A stretch of 50,007 bases of DNA from an uncultured Clostridia bacterium (GTDB taxonomy: Bacteria; Bacillota; Clostridia; Christensenellales; UBA3700), in NCBI GenBank assembly GCA_947037025.1, contig CAMQSU010000010.1, positions 1 through 50,007 on the forward strand. The letters run 5' to 3'. Within the stretch, counting starts at the first letter, position 1. Each line of letters opens with the position of its first letter. The notes under the pieces were generated by a model. That model made no database searches. It was not told where the DNA came from and worked only from the letters and a program-made list of their open reading frames with translations. This document shows positions 10,291 through 18,868 of this stretch, piece by piece. The position numbers and the translations under genes were made by a program.

Positions 10291-10695
10291 ATGGATATGA
10301 AAATGAAATTAAGATTGAAAAAGTCAGATTTGACTGATGTGGTAAAAAGTGTACTAATTGCGGTGATAACTTGCTTAGTATTAGTACTTGCTTTTGCAAT
10401 GATAATGAAGTTTGCAGAGTTGCCTGACTCAGTTATTCTACCAGTTAATATAATGATAAAATGCATTAGTGTAGTAACGGGTGTGCTGTTTGGTATTAAA
10501 GCTGCCGAGCATGGCGCATTAAAAGGTTTTTTAACAGGATTGCTATTTGTAATAGTTACATATTTGCTTTTCTCTATTATCAATGGTGACTTTTCACTGT
10601 CATTGATGTCACTTGTAGACATTGCTATCATGATCGTTCAGGGCGTTGTAACGGGCGTAATAGTCGTTAATATCAAGAGCAGAAAGGCGGAGTAA
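10291..10695 (+). CDS. TIGR04086 (DUF3792) family membrane protein
   Basis: This 134-aa protein has four hydrophobic helices (~20-43, 50-70, 77-98, 105-126) and the family features K-x-x-x-x-x-x-K near the N-terminus and the small-residue segment GVLFGIKAAEHGALKGFLTGLLF. A basic N-terminus precedes the first helix. The family is widespread in spore-forming Clostridia and Bacilli; its function is unknown. ATG 10291 follows a CGGAGG Shine-Dalgarno. The stop lies one base before the spoIIIAA start, so it is almost certainly co-transcribed with the spoIIIA genes. A sporulation role is inferred from that position. Confidence 0.85.
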   Translation: MDMKMKLRLKKSDLTDVVKSVLIAVITCLVLVLAFAMIMKFAELPDSVILPVNIMIKCISVVTGVLFGIKAAEHGALKGFLTGLLFVIVTYLLFSIINGDFSLSLMSLVDIAIMIVQGVVTGVIVVNIKSRKAE

Positions 10696-10696
10696 T

Positions 10697-11548
10697 ATGA
10701 AGTTAGAGCTAAGAAAACTATTACCAATTGGTATATATAATAGTATAAATAGACTTGGAGAAGTTACAGAACTTAGGGTTAGAGTAAATAAAAAACTAGT
10801 TGTTCTGCTTCGCTCAAGGCGGATTGTTACTAGTTATATTTGCGATAAATCAGATGTTGATTATATACTTGCAGTAGCATCTGGTCACTCGCTTTATGCC
10901 GTTGAGGAAAGTATTAAACTTGGCTATGTTGCTTGTGAAGGTGGTATCAGGATAGGTGTGGTGGGTGAGGCTGTTACGGAAAATGGAAAGCTTTTAACAC
11001 TTAAAAACATATCCTCACTCGTGATAAGAGTGCCGTGTGAGAGCGGCAGGGTGCCTGCAGAAATCACACCAATAATATCAAACTTTACTAACACATTAAT
11101 AGTATCGCCGCCTTATGGAGGCAAAACAACATTGCTGCGTGAGATGGTTAAAAGGCTATCAAATAGCGGTAATGATATGCTTGTAATAGATGAGAGAAAC
11201 GAGCTATCAGCATCAGTTAGCGGAAGTAGTAGTTTGAACCTTGGTGACAATACTGATGTGATTATTGGGGTTAGTAAAGTTGCTTGCTATGAAAGTGCTG
11301 TGCGTACAATGTCACCTAGAATTATAGCTACCGATGAGATATTTGGCAAGGTAGAAGTTGATTGCATTATTGATGCTGTCAGGTGTGGAATATCAGTGCT
11401 TGCAAGCGTTCATGCGGGCAGTATTGAAGCTATTTTCAGTGACGATAATTACTCAAGGCTTGTGCCTATAATTGATAATTATATACTATTATCAGCAATG
11501 CCTGTTGTCGGAACTATAGCAGATATAAGAAGGAATTGCTTATGTTAA
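10697..11548 (+). CDS. spoIIIAA: Stage III sporulation protein AA (ATPase)
   Basis: SpoIIIAA is the cytosolic secretion-type ATPase of the SpoIIIA-SpoIIQ channel between mother cell and forespore. At 283 aa it is close to the family norm. Walker A is SPPYGGKTTLLREM (residues ~139-152, nt ~11107-11150), the family's usual variant. The acidic Walker B-type segment VIDERNEL and a second ATDEIFG motif follow, with an arginine/histidine-rich sensor region (ASVHAGS). The N-terminal region (TELRVRVNKKLVVLLRS) matches the substrate-independent domain of SpoIIIAA. It begins one base after the TIGR04086 stop and overlaps spoIIIAB, so the eight spoIIIA genes form one operon. Confidence 0.96.
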   Translation: MKLELRKLLPIGIYNSINRLGEVTELRVRVNKKLVVLLRSRRIVTSYICDKSDVDYILAVASGHSLYAVEESIKLGYVACEGGIRIGVVGEAVTENGKLLTLKNISSLVIRVPCESGRVPAEITPIISNFTNTLIVSPPYGGKTTLLREMVKRLSNSGNDMLVIDERNELSASVSGSSSLNLGDNTDVIIGVSKVACYESAVRTMSPRIIATDEIFGKVEVDCIIDAVRCGISVLASVHAGSIEAIFSDDNYSRLVPIIDNYILLSAMPVVGTIADIRRNCLC

Positions 11549-12033
11549 TACTTGGCGGAATAATATGTATTGCAAGTGCATTCATTGGTATTTGCATTAA
11601 AAAAATATATCGATATAAAATGTTATTTTGCATAGATACAGAAAGTTTTATTGAATACATAATTAGAGAAATACAGAGCAGTAAAACACCATTTATTAAA
11701 ATCGTAGAAGATTATATATTAAATAATAAAAATGATTTATCTAACGGATTAAAAATGTATATTGATATGAGTAAAAGCGGCGTTATAACTAGCGAAAAAA
11801 TATCAAAATTATCATGGAAAACTGCTGATAAAAAAGATGAAATAATAGTAAAAAACTTGCTTAGTTCTGTTGGGAAATATGACAGTAAAACACAAATTGA
11901 GAGCATAAGAAAATCGCTTGATCTGTGCAGAAAAAGACTTGATTTGCAAACAAAAAAATATAACAAAGAAGGAGTGATGGCATTTAACTTATCAGTACTT
12001 ATCGGACTGGTTGTGCTAATAATATTTGCCTAG
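11542..12033 (+). CDS. spoIIIAB: Stage III sporulation protein AB
   Basis: SpoIIIAB resembles the GspF-type inner-membrane platform protein of type II secretion and is part of the SpoIIIA channel. ATG 11542 is preferred to the in-frame TTG 11536 because AGAAGGA lies 7 nt upstream; this gives 163 aa, near the usual ~170. A transmembrane helix occupies residues ~2-20, a helical cytosolic domain follows (RYKMLFCIDTESFIEYIIREI...), and a second hydrophobic helix closes the protein (AFNLSVLIGLVVLIIF). The start overlaps the end of spoIIIAA by 7 bp. Confidence 0.94.
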   Translation: MLILGGIICIASAFIGICIKKIYRYKMLFCIDTESFIEYIIREIQSSKTPFIKIVEDYILNNKNDLSNGLKMYIDMSKSGVITSEKISKLSWKTADKKDEIIVKNLLSSVGKYDSKTQIESIRKSLDLCRKRLDLQTKKYNKEGVMAFNLSVLIGLVVLIIFA

Positions 12034-12047
12034 CTAAAGGGAGGAAT

Positions 12048-12245
12048 ATGGAGATAGATATCATATTCAAGATTGCAGGGATCGGACTTGTTACGTGGGT
12101 AATAAATTCCGTTTTGAAAAAAGCGGATAAAGATGAGATTGCGTCTTTTGTGACTATTGCAGGATTAATAATAGTATTATCAATAGTGTTAGATATGGTT
12201 GGCGGATTATTTGATAGTATCAAAGCTATATTGAGGTTATATTAA
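12048..12245 (+). CDS. spoIIIAC: Stage III sporulation protein AC
   Basis: This 65-aa membrane protein has two hydrophobic helices, with the conserved IAGIGLVTWVINSVLKKADKDEIASFV core of SpoIIIAC. It forms part of the membrane base of the mother cell-forespore channel together with SpoIIIAD. A GGGAGG Shine-Dalgarno precedes ATG 12048. Its stop codon overlaps the spoIIIAD start by one base (TAATG). Confidence 0.95.
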   Translation: MEIDIIFKIAGIGLVTWVINSVLKKADKDEIASFVTIAGLIIVLSIVLDMVGGLFDSIKAILRLY

Positions 12246-12631
12246 TGGATATTTTTAAGGTGATAAGCATAGGTATTATTGGTGCAATTGTGTCATTAAT
12301 GCTTAAAGCTACTAAGTCGGAGTTTAGTGTAATGACTGTGCTTGCAACAGGAATAATCATTGTGATATTAGTTTTATCATCGCTAACTGATGTTATTATC
12401 GCCTTCAACCAAATTGTAGAAAAATCAGGACTTGACAGTAGACTGTTTTCTGGCTTGCTAAAGATTGTTGGGATAGGGTATTTGACAGAATATTCTAGTA
12501 GTATGTGTCAGGATATGGATGCTGCATCAATTGGTAAAAAAATTCAGTTTGCCGGAAAGATAACTATATTTTTGATGGCAATGCCGATAATCACAGCACT
12601 GATAAATACTGTATCTAGCTTGCTAGAGTAA
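12245..12631 (+). CDS. spoIIIAD: Stage III sporulation protein AD
   Basis: This 128-aa membrane protein has three to four helices and the family pattern KVISIGIIGAIVSLMLKATKSEFSVM at the start and MCQDMDAASIGKKIQFAGKI in the second half. SpoIIIAD is homologous to SpoIIIAC with an extension, and both belong to the SpoIIIA channel complex in the mother-cell membrane. The start overlaps the spoIIIAC stop, which indicates translational coupling. Confidence 0.95.
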   Translation: MDIFKVISIGIIGAIVSLMLKATKSEFSVMTVLATGIIIVILVLSSLTDVIIAFNQIVEKSGLDSRLFSGLLKIVGIGYLTEYSSSMCQDMDAASIGKKIQFAGKITIFLMAMPIITALINTVSSLLE

Positions 12632-12658
12632 ATGATAAATTTAATTAAAGGAGGTTAC

Positions 12659-13891
12659 ATGCTACAAAAAACATTAAGCAGACAAGGAAAACTAATGAGT
12701 AAAATATACAAGTGGCAAGTAATCCTTCTTGTTGCATTTGTGGGTATTGTGATAATGTTTATGATGTTGCCAACCGTAATTGGTGAGGGACAAAATCTTG
12801 CTGATATAGAAAATGAGCTTACTAATAATATTGCTGATAGGCTGGACGAGCTAGACTTGTCCGAACTAGAAGAGTTTGAAAAAATATTAAATGGTGGCAA
12901 AGTTTACGAGGGTGGTGCGGGGCAACTTATTGAGGATATTATTTCTGGCAGATATAGTAGTAATCCTGAGGAAGTGTTTGATCTTATTTTGACACTGCTT
13001 GGAGTTTCCGTCAAAGGAATGTTGCCACTTTTAATTACGCTTGTTGCAATTGCAATCATATTCAGTGTTCTTAAAGGTTTGTCAAGTGGATTTATGTCGC
13101 AGTCTACATCCGAGTTAATTTACTTTGTATGTTACTCAGCAATGATTGTGTTACTTATGACATCAATTGCGGGGCTTGTAAAAACAACGGTTGATACTAT
13201 AGCATCAATGTCTAAATTGATGAATATAGTATTCCCTATTTTAGTCACACTTGTAACATCACTTGGTGGTGTTGTATCGGCGGGAGTTTATCAACCAATG
13301 ATGGCGATCCTATCAGTCGGAGGGTCAAGTATTATTAATGCATTTGTTCTGCCATGCTTTATTGCTACAATGGTTTTATCTATTGTAGGATACATATCAA
13401 ATAATGTAAAACTAGAGAAACTTACTAAGTTTTTTAAAACTGCTGGCGGTGTTGTGCTAGGTTGTGTGTTTAGTTTGTTTATGACATTTGTTACAATACA
13501 AGGAATAACGGGAGCTGTTGCAGATAATATATCAGTCAAATCAGCTAAATTTGCAATATCAAGCTATGTTCCTATACTTGGTGGATATCTATCAGATGGT
13601 TTTGATTTAGTGCTAGCATCAGTGGTGTTAGTGAAAAACTCTGTAGGTATGTGCAGCGTGCTTATAATGATATCGATAGTGCTTGCACCTGTGATTAATA
13701 TAACAATATTTTTATTAGGGTTAAGGCTTATATCTGGCATAATTGAGCCGATCGGTGATAAGCGAATGAGTGAGATACTATACGCAATTAGCGACAACTT
13801 GACGCTGCTAATTGTTGCAATACTTGGCATGGCGTTTATGTTTTTTTTGATGGTTGGACTTGTTATTATGAGTTGCAATATGGGGGTGTAG
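12659..13891 (+). CDS. spoIIIAE: Stage III sporulation protein AE
   Basis: SpoIIIAE is the large multi-spanning protein of the SpoIIIA channel. ATG 12659 is chosen over the ATG at 12632, which abuts the spoIIIAD stop, because AAAGGAGG lies just upstream of 12659; the protein is then 410 aa. An N-terminal signal-like helix (~19-40) is followed by an extracytoplasmic acidic segment (ADRLDELDLSELEEFE) and seven or more transmembrane helices. The family's hallmark segment SSYVPILGGYLSDGFDL is present. The next gene, spoIIIAF, begins one base after the stop. Confidence 0.95.
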   Translation: MLQKTLSRQGKLMSKIYKWQVILLVAFVGIVIMFMMLPTVIGEGQNLADIENELTNNIADRLDELDLSELEEFEKILNGGKVYEGGAGQLIEDIISGRYSSNPEEVFDLILTLLGVSVKGMLPLLITLVAIAIIFSVLKGLSSGFMSQSTSELIYFVCYSAMIVLLMTSIAGLVKTTVDTIASMSKLMNIVFPILVTLVTSLGGVVSAGVYQPMMAILSVGGSSIINAFVLPCFIATMVLSIVGYISNNVKLEKLTKFFKTAGGVVLGCVFSLFMTFVTIQGITGAVADNISVKSAKFAISSYVPILGGYLSDGFDLVLASVVLVKNSVGMCSVLIMISIVLAPVINITIFLLGLRLISGIIEPIGDKRMSEILYAISDNLTLLIVAILGMAFMFFLMVGLVIMSCNMGV

Positions 13892-13892
13892 T

Positions 13893-14348
13893 ATGTCTGC
13901 TTGGCTTATGAGTATTGTAGGTGTAGTATCGCTTGGGGTACTGCTTGAGATACTGCTTGAAGATGGTCAAACATCAAAATATATTAAAGGTGTATTTGCA
14001 ATTGCAGTTGTGCTAGTTATAGTCGCACCGCTTCCTAAATTTTTTAACAAAGAATGGAGTTATGAAGATTTTTTTAGTGCTGCTATACATCAACCAGATA
14101 ATGACTTTGTCGATAATATTGATGCTAATCAATTAGCATCAGTAGAAAAATATTTAAAAATTAAGTTGCAAGATGACGGATTTAATGTTATAGATATCAA
14201 GATAGAATATGAAGCTAATAGTAGACAAATTAAAAGTGTTGAAGTTTGGACAAAAAACAGTAGTAATTTAGTAGCTGTTATTGATTGTGTTACTAAAAAT
14301 ATTAATGTCGAAAAAAGCAATGTAAAAATATATAATAAAGATGAATAA
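13893..14348 (+). CDS. spoIIIAF: Stage III sporulation protein AF
   Basis: This 151-aa protein has two N-terminal transmembrane helices (~3-22 and ~34-50, KYIKGVFAIAVVLVIVAPLP). A soluble alpha/beta domain of the ring-building type follows, ending in paired beta strands (KIEYEANSRQIKSVEVW). It belongs to the SpoIIIA channel. An 84-bp spacer separates it from spoIIIAG, the largest gap in the operon. No terminator is seen in that gap. Confidence 0.92.
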   Translation: MSAWLMSIVGVVSLGVLLEILLEDGQTSKYIKGVFAIAVVLVIVAPLPKFFNKEWSYEDFFSAAIHQPDNDFVDNIDANQLASVEKYLKIKLQDDGFNVIDIKIEYEANSRQIKSVEVWTKNSSNLVAVIDCVTKNINVEKSNVKIYNKDE

Positions 14349-14432
14349 TTTAATAATAAAATTAGCATTGTAATCATATAATAATTTATACAATATAATG
14401 AGAAATAAAATATATAAGGAGGTGCAAAGCAA

Positions 14433-15023
14433 GTGGAAAAATCGAACATTGTCGATAAGAGAAATGATGAAGAAATAACTGTTAAAATGTCAAAAACAGA
14501 AGGCGGTAATGATGATAATAAAGACTCAGTTATAAATAAATTAAAATCGCTTAAACATAAAGAAATTATTATTGCAATCTTAGTCATACTTGTATCATTA
14601 GTAGCATATACATTTTATGTAAGCAGCAATAAGGATACGGATGTTAAAGTTGATGGTGCGGCGCAAACTCTCACAGCAGAGCTTGAAAGCATTTTATCAA
14701 GCATTAGCGGTGTCGGAGATGTTAAGCTGCTGATAGTATATAACGGTGGTAAAAGTTTAGAAATTGCGTCAACAGTTGATAAAACTATCGTAACGGTTGA
14801 GGAAGATGGTCGAGTGACTACGACGATAGATGAGGTGCATACTCCTATATTAGATGACAGTGGTGACCCACTAATCATTGGCGAGACAAGGGCAAAGATT
14901 GATGGAGTATTAGTAGTGTGTGAAGGTGGCGACGATCCAAAAGTCAGGATCGAAGTAATGTCAGCGGTAGCAAATTTATTAAATGTGAAATATGATAGCA
15001 TAAATGTGCTGGATATGGAATAG
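14433..15023 (+). CDS. spoIIIAG: Stage III sporulation protein AG
   Basis: SpoIIIAG forms a large ring in the space between mother cell and forespore. The 196-aa protein starts at GTG 14433, supported by AAGGAGG 10 nt upstream. A charged cytosolic N-terminus leads to one transmembrane helix (~49-69). The ring-building domain with the long beta insert follows: LESILSSISGVGDVKLLIVYNGG, then a beta-rich VDKTIVTVEEDGRVTTTIDE, then GVLVVCEGGDDPKVRIEVMSAVANLL. Length and order are normal for the family. Confidence 0.95.
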   Translation: MEKSNIVDKRNDEEITVKMSKTEGGNDDNKDSVINKLKSLKHKEIIIAILVILVSLVAYTFYVSSNKDTDVKVDGAAQTLTAELESILSSISGVGDVKLLIVYNGGKSLEIASTVDKTIVTVEEDGRVTTTIDEVHTPILDDSGDPLIIGETRAKIDGVLVVCEGGDDPKVRIEVMSAVANLLNVKYDSINVLDME

Positions 15024-15053
15024 ATTATATTATAGTAACTGGAGGTAGTGATT

Positions 15054-15563
15054 ATGAAAATGAATTTAACAGAGAACAAAAAGAAGGTAATAGTATTGTG
15101 CAGCATGGTGATGTTGCTTGTTGTGGCAGGAACGCTTAGTATCGTTCTTAACATGAGCCTTGCTCAAGGTGGAGAGACTCCGCCAGTAGGTGGAGAGATT
15201 TCTACATTCTATACTGAGCTGTCAGCAAACAGAGAGCTTAGAAAGAATGAGCAATTGGTATTATTAGATAGTATTATCAATAGCGAGAACTCAACAGCTG
15301 CATCTATCAAAGAGGCTGAAGAGCAAAAGCTAGCAATTTGTGCTAACATTCAGACTGAGATGGTTATTGAGTCTGTAATCAAAGCTCAAGGTTACGATAA
15401 TGTAGCAGTTGTTATCGGTAATGATAATATCAACATTTTTGTTGACCAAGCAGAGCTTACACCTCAACAGCTTGCATGTATTGTTGATGTAGTAGGTGAC
15501 CATACAGTTTTCGGGGTAAATGAGATTTCAGTAAGCCCAACAGTTGTTGAAACTGCCGAGTAA
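15054..15563 (+). CDS. spoIIIAH: Stage III sporulation protein AH
   Basis: SpoIIIAH crosses the mother-cell membrane once and its ring-building domain binds forespore SpoIIQ. ATG 15054 is chosen because GGAGG lies 8 nt upstream; the in-frame GTG 15048 is only 2 nt from it. The 169-aa product has a transmembrane helix at ~12-32 and then a soluble domain containing SANRELRKNEQLVLLDSIIN and ICANIQTEMVIESVIKAQGYD, both typical of the family. It is the last spoIIIA gene and is followed by an intrinsic terminator ~100 bp downstream. Confidence 0.95.
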   Translation: MKMNLTENKKKVIVLCSMVMLLVVAGTLSIVLNMSLAQGGETPPVGGEISTFYTELSANRELRKNEQLVLLDSIINSENSTAASIKEAEEQKLAICANIQTEMVIESVIKAQGYDNVAVVIGNDNINIFVDQAELTPQQLACIVDVVGDHTVFGVNEISVSPTVVETAE

Positions 15564-15596
15564 TTAGAAAGCAGTACCGCAAAATACATATATCAA

Positions 15597-15628
15597 CTGC
15601 AATATTACGTGAGAGCATTAATATGCAG
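15597..15628 (+). other. Hairpin downstream of spoIIIAH
   Basis: CTGC(A)ATATTA pairs with TAATATGCAG around an 11-nt loop, with a single bulged A. It has no T tail and lies ~30 bp before the terminator at 15660. It could protect the 3' end of the spoIIIA mRNA; the function is not known. Confidence 0.3.
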
Positions 15629-15659
15629 TGTGGGGTCTAGCAAATTAAATTATAATAAT

Positions 15660-15694
15660 AAAGCAATTCAGCTTAATGCGGGTTGCTTTTTTTT
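15660..15694 (+). terminator. Intrinsic terminator of the spoIIIA operon
   Basis: AAAGCAATTC pairs with GGGTTGCTTT (two G-U pairs) around a 10-nt loop, running into eight T residues. The rest of the 335-bp spacer 15564-15898 holds the hairpin at 15597 and the promoter at 15820. Confidence 0.85.
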
Positions 15695-15819
15695 GCGTGA
15701 AAGATAACTTTTTACGGCATTTAATGCAATTCCAGTTAAAGCAATTTGATATTTTAATGATATAGAGTATATAAGATATACATTAGGTGTGCATAATTGT
15801 ATATAATATAGTAATATAC

Positions 15820-15848
15820 TTGATTTTACTTGTTATACATGATATAAT
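15820..15848 (+). promoter_or_regulatory. Putative sigma-A promoter for asp23-nusB
   Basis: TTGATT (15820-15825) and TATAAT (15843-15848) are separated by 17 bp. The box lies ~50 bp before the asp23-like start. It likely drives the housekeeping part of the cluster independently of spoIIIA. Confidence 0.6.
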
Positions 15849-15898
15849 AACATATAAAAAGTGCACGCGATACAAATACGAGTGCGAGGAGAATTAAT

Positions 15899-16237
15899 AT
15901 GGAAAACAACGTTAATAAAGAAACTTACCTTAGTATTATAACTTCTATCATAACTGGCTCGTCAGCTAGAGTTGAGGGAGTGGCATCTATCGGCATTGAG
16001 AATGGTTCGATAATGGATAAATTCAGTTTCAAGACTTCTGATAAGGGAATCGAGATTGAAATTAACAACAATCAGCAAGTAATAGCGACGATTGCAGTCA
16101 ATGTGAAGTTCGGGTATAAAATGCCAGAGCTTATTAGCAGGTTGCAAGATTATATCAAAAAAGAGGTAGAAAGCACTACATGCTACAAGGTAAAGAGCAT
16201 AAATATTAATGTTGTTGGAGTGACCTTCCCGTCATAA
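15899..16237 (+). CDS. Asp23/Gls24 family protein (YqhY-like)
   Basis: This 112-aa Asp23-family protein contains the domain core SSARVEGVASIGIENG, a beta hairpin, VAVNVKFGYKMPELISRLQDYIKKEVE and VKSININVVGVTF. In Bacillota the copy next to nusB corresponds to B. subtilis YqhY. There, loss of YqhY selects suppressor mutations in acetyl-CoA carboxylase, suggesting a link to lipid synthesis; the accBC genes that normally precede it are absent here. A GAGGAG Shine-Dalgarno precedes ATG 15899. It is followed by a 186-bp spacer with a 7-bp tandem repeat (ATTGATT-like, 16263-16283) before nusB. Confidence 0.9.
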   Translation: MENNVNKETYLSIITSIITGSSARVEGVASIGIENGSIMDKFSFKTSDKGIEIEINNNQQVIATIAVNVKFGYKMPELISRLQDYIKKEVESTTCYKVKSININVVGVTFPS

Positions 16238-16423
16238 CAAATGATTCTATTGTGCACTGTGTATTGATTATTGATTAATGATTAGTGTGCGGTAGGTATA
16301 AGGCGAGAAACATCAAGTAGGTAGTTGATATATTGCGAAGTATGTAATCAGTCGTAAAATCATCAGCACATGACTTAAGTAAATAAATTAATTAATTTGG
16401 AATAAATTATAAAGGATGTAATT

Positions 16424-16828
16424 ATGAATAGGATAAAAGCGAGAGAGTACGTATATCAATTAGTTTTCGGATATGTATTTACAAGTGAGAGAGATGAGAT
16501 ATATCTAAAAGAGATAGCTGCCGATGCAGAATTATCTAATGACGATATGGATTATGTAACTTTGACATATGACAATGTAATCAATAACTATGACGATATA
16601 AAGGGATACATAGCAAAGTATGCTATCGGATATGACATATCAAGGGTGTACAAGCCTGACTTTGCGGTGCTAATGCTAGCGATATGCGAGATGAAGTACA
16701 ATGATGAAATACCGTTAGGCGTTGCGATTAACGAAGCGGTCAACATCTGCAAAAAGTATTCTACTACTAGAAGTGGTGCATTTGTAAACGGTGTACTTGC
16801 TAGCGTATTTAAGGAGCTTAGCGTATAA
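16424..16828 (+). CDS. nusB: Transcription antitermination factor NusB
   Basis: NusB joins NusE (S10) on BoxA RNA to promote antitermination of rRNA operons. The 134-aa protein begins NRIKAREYVYQLVFGY, the usual N-terminal helix. It carries the conserved core DFAVLMLAICEMKYNDEIPLGVAINEAVNICKKYST and ends FVNGVLASVFKEL, all typical. Its last base is shared with the folD start (TAATG), so the two are translationally coupled. Confidence 0.96.
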   Translation: MNRIKAREYVYQLVFGYVFTSERDEIYLKEIAADAELSNDDMDYVTLTYDNVINNYDDIKGYIAKYAIGYDISRVYKPDFAVLMLAICEMKYNDEIPLGVAINEAVNICKKYSTTRSGAFVNGVLASVFKELSV

Positions 16829-17667
16829 TGCAATTAATTAACGGAAAGGAAGTAGCTAAGGCAACAAGAGATAAAGTAAAGGGTGATATTACGGAGTTTT
16901 TCAAAGAGAAAGGCCGCATCCCCTGTCTTGCAGTTATTATTGTAGGAAGTGACTCCGCTAGCCAAACATATGTTAAGAACAAAATTCTTGGCTGCGAGGA
17001 AGTTGGAATGAAGTCACTATCATATACGGAGAGTGAGAGCGCGACTAATGAGCATATAGCGGCTATTATAACAAAGCTAGCAAGTGATAACACTGTTGAT
17101 GGGATACTTGTGCAGTTGCCACTTCCTAAGCATTTAGATGAGAGATATCTGCTTAGCCTTATACCTGACTCTAAGGATGTAGATGGATTTAGTCCTAATA
17201 ACTTAGGGCTGCTAGCAATGAACACGCCAAGAACAATTAGCTGTACTCCTTTTGGTGTTATGGAGCTACTTGCCTCTACTGGTGTAGATATTGCAGGAAA
17301 GCATGCGGTTATCATAGGCAGAAGTAATACAGTAGGCAAGCCAATGGCAATGCTACTACTTAATGCAGATGCTACCGTTACGGTATGTCACTCAAAGACG
17401 GTTAACCTAAAGCAGATAACAAGTCAGGCGGATATTCTGATTGCGGCTATAGGCAGACCTAACTTTGTAACTGCTGATATGGTAAAGAGTGGCGCTATTG
17501 TTATTGATGTAGGTATAAATAGAGTAGATGGCAAGTTATGCGGAGATGTAGACTTTGCGGCGGTAAGTGAGAAATGTTCATATATTACGCCTGTACCGGG
17601 AGGGGTTGGACCAATGACAATATCAATGTTATTATCTAATACGTTAATGGCGGCTAAGTATGAGTAA
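16828..17667 (+). CDS. folD: Bifunctional methylenetetrahydrofolate dehydrogenase/cyclohydrolase
   Basis: FolD interconverts 5,10-methylene-THF, 5,10-methenyl-THF and 10-formyl-THF for purine and formyl-Met supply. At 279 aa it is near the family length. The substrate site is visible as SQTYVKNKILGCEEVGM with the catalytic Lys, then DGILVQLPLPKHLD and SKDVDGFSPNN. The NADP-binding fold carries the motif IIGRSNTVGKPMAMLLL, and the end has PVPGGVGPMTISMLLSNT. It overlaps nusB by one base and xseA by 8 bp, within a tightly packed operon. Confidence 0.97.
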   Translation: MQLINGKEVAKATRDKVKGDITEFFKEKGRIPCLAVIIVGSDSASQTYVKNKILGCEEVGMKSLSYTESESATNEHIAAIITKLASDNTVDGILVQLPLPKHLDERYLLSLIPDSKDVDGFSPNNLGLLAMNTPRTISCTPFGVMELLASTGVDIAGKHAVIIGRSNTVGKPMAMLLLNADATVTVCHSKTVNLKQITSQADILIAAIGRPNFVTADMVKSGAIVIDVGINRVDGKLCGDVDFAAVSEKCSYITPVPGGVGPMTISMLLSNTLMAAKYE

Positions 17668-18868
17668 TAAGTTTGTATCGGTCACCGTCCTTACAGGTTA
17701 CATTAATAACATAATATCATCAGAGGACTTGCTTCATGACATATCACTTGCAGGAGAGGTTTCAGGAATAAGATGTTCAGGGGCGCACGCTTACTTTACT
17801 CTAAAGGATGAAAACTCACAGATAGACTGTACTTGCTTTAATTATGCAAGAACATATCTACCTAAAAGCGGAGAGAGTGTAATACTTGTCGGAAGCGTAG
17901 ACTTTTACGCAAAAGGCGGCAAGTTATCTTTTAAAGCGAGAAGTGTTCAGCCATTAGGGCAAGGCGCGTTATCTATTAAGCTAGAGCAGCTAAAGCAAAA
18001 GCTTATTAAAGCAGGCTATTTTGATGAGGGGCATAAGGTAGCAATTCCTAAGTATCCTAGCAAGGTTTGTGTTATAACTGCTAAGACGGGAGCGGTCATT
18101 CGTGATATAGTATCTACCATAAGGCAAAAGAACAAACTTATTGATATAGATGTTTATGATGTAAAGGTTCAAGGTATCACTGCAGTAGGTAGCATGATAA
18201 ACGCATTAAAGACAGTAGACAGTATGGGGTACGATACAATTATCATCGCAAGGGGCGGCGGATCTTTAGAGGATCTTATGCCATTTAATGACGAGGCGCT
18301 CGTATATCAAATATTCGATCTTAAAACTCCTATCATATCAGCAGTAGGTCATGAAACAGACTTTACGCTTTGTGATTTTGTATCAGATGTTAGAGTTCCT
18401 ACTCCAACTGCGGCGGGTGAGCTTGTCGGTTATGATGTGGAGGAAGTTAAAAGGCGAGTCCTTGGTCTAACAGAAATGTGTGGCAGGAGAGTTTCTAGCA
18501 AGTTGCAGTTTGCGGAAAGTTCAGTAGGTCAGGCGGTTAGACGTCTTGTCAGTTGCAATAATTTAGTTATAGGTAACAATCGCAATAAGATTGACATTCT
18601 TGCAGCTAATATGTCTAACGTTATCTCGAGCAAGATTATAGGTTGCGAGCACGCGATTGCAAGGCTAAATGCTTCGCTTGATGCTAACAACCCGACAAAG
18701 ATTCTTGCTCAAGGTTACTCTAAGTTATATAATGGTAATGGTTATGCTGTGGATGCAAAATCAGTTAATGTCGGTGATGATATTACTGTCCTTGCTGATG
18801 GCGGCAGGATTGGAGCTGTGGTAAGCAGTGTCAAACTAAATAAAAAGGAAAAAGTGAATAATGGTTAA
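17660..18868 (+). CDS. xseA: Exodeoxyribonuclease VII large subunit
   Basis: This is the catalytic subunit of the single-strand-specific exonuclease VII. At 402 aa it has normal length. An N-terminal OB-fold (SVTVLTGYINNIISSEDLLHDISLAGEVSGIRCSG... DCTCF) binds single-stranded DNA. The catalytic region carries ITAKTGAVIRDI, the strongly conserved IIARGGGSLEDLMPFNDEALVYQI, and ISAVGHETDFTLCDFVSDVRVPTPTAAGEL. A helical region follows, with the C-terminal LAQGYSKLYNGNG domain. It overlaps folD upstream and xseB downstream by 8 bp each. Confidence 0.97.
   Translation: MSNKFVSVTVLTGYINNIISSEDLLHDISLAGEVSGIRCSGAHAYFTLKDENSQIDCTCFNYARTYLPKSGESVILVGSVDFYAKGGKLSFKARSVQPLGQGALSIKLEQLKQKLIKAGYFDEGHKVAIPKYPSKVCVITAKTGAVIRDIVSTIRQKNKLIDIDVYDVKVQGITAVGSMINALKTVDSMGYDTIIIARGGGSLEDLMPFNDEALVYQIFDLKTPIISAVGHETDFTLCDFVSDVRVPTPTAAGELVGYDVEEVKRRVLGLTEMCGRRVSSKLQFAESSVGQAVRRLVSCNNLVIGNNRNKIDILAANMSNVISSKIIGCEHAIARLNASLDANNPTKILAQGYSKLYNGNGYAVDAKSVNVGDDITVLADGGRIGAVVSSVKLNKKEKVNNG

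Noticed and set aside
11107..11150. Walker A of SpoIIIAA reads SPPYGGKTT instead of GPPGxGKTT
   Set aside because: Variants with SPP at the start are usual in SpoIIIAA proteins; the GKTT core is intact.
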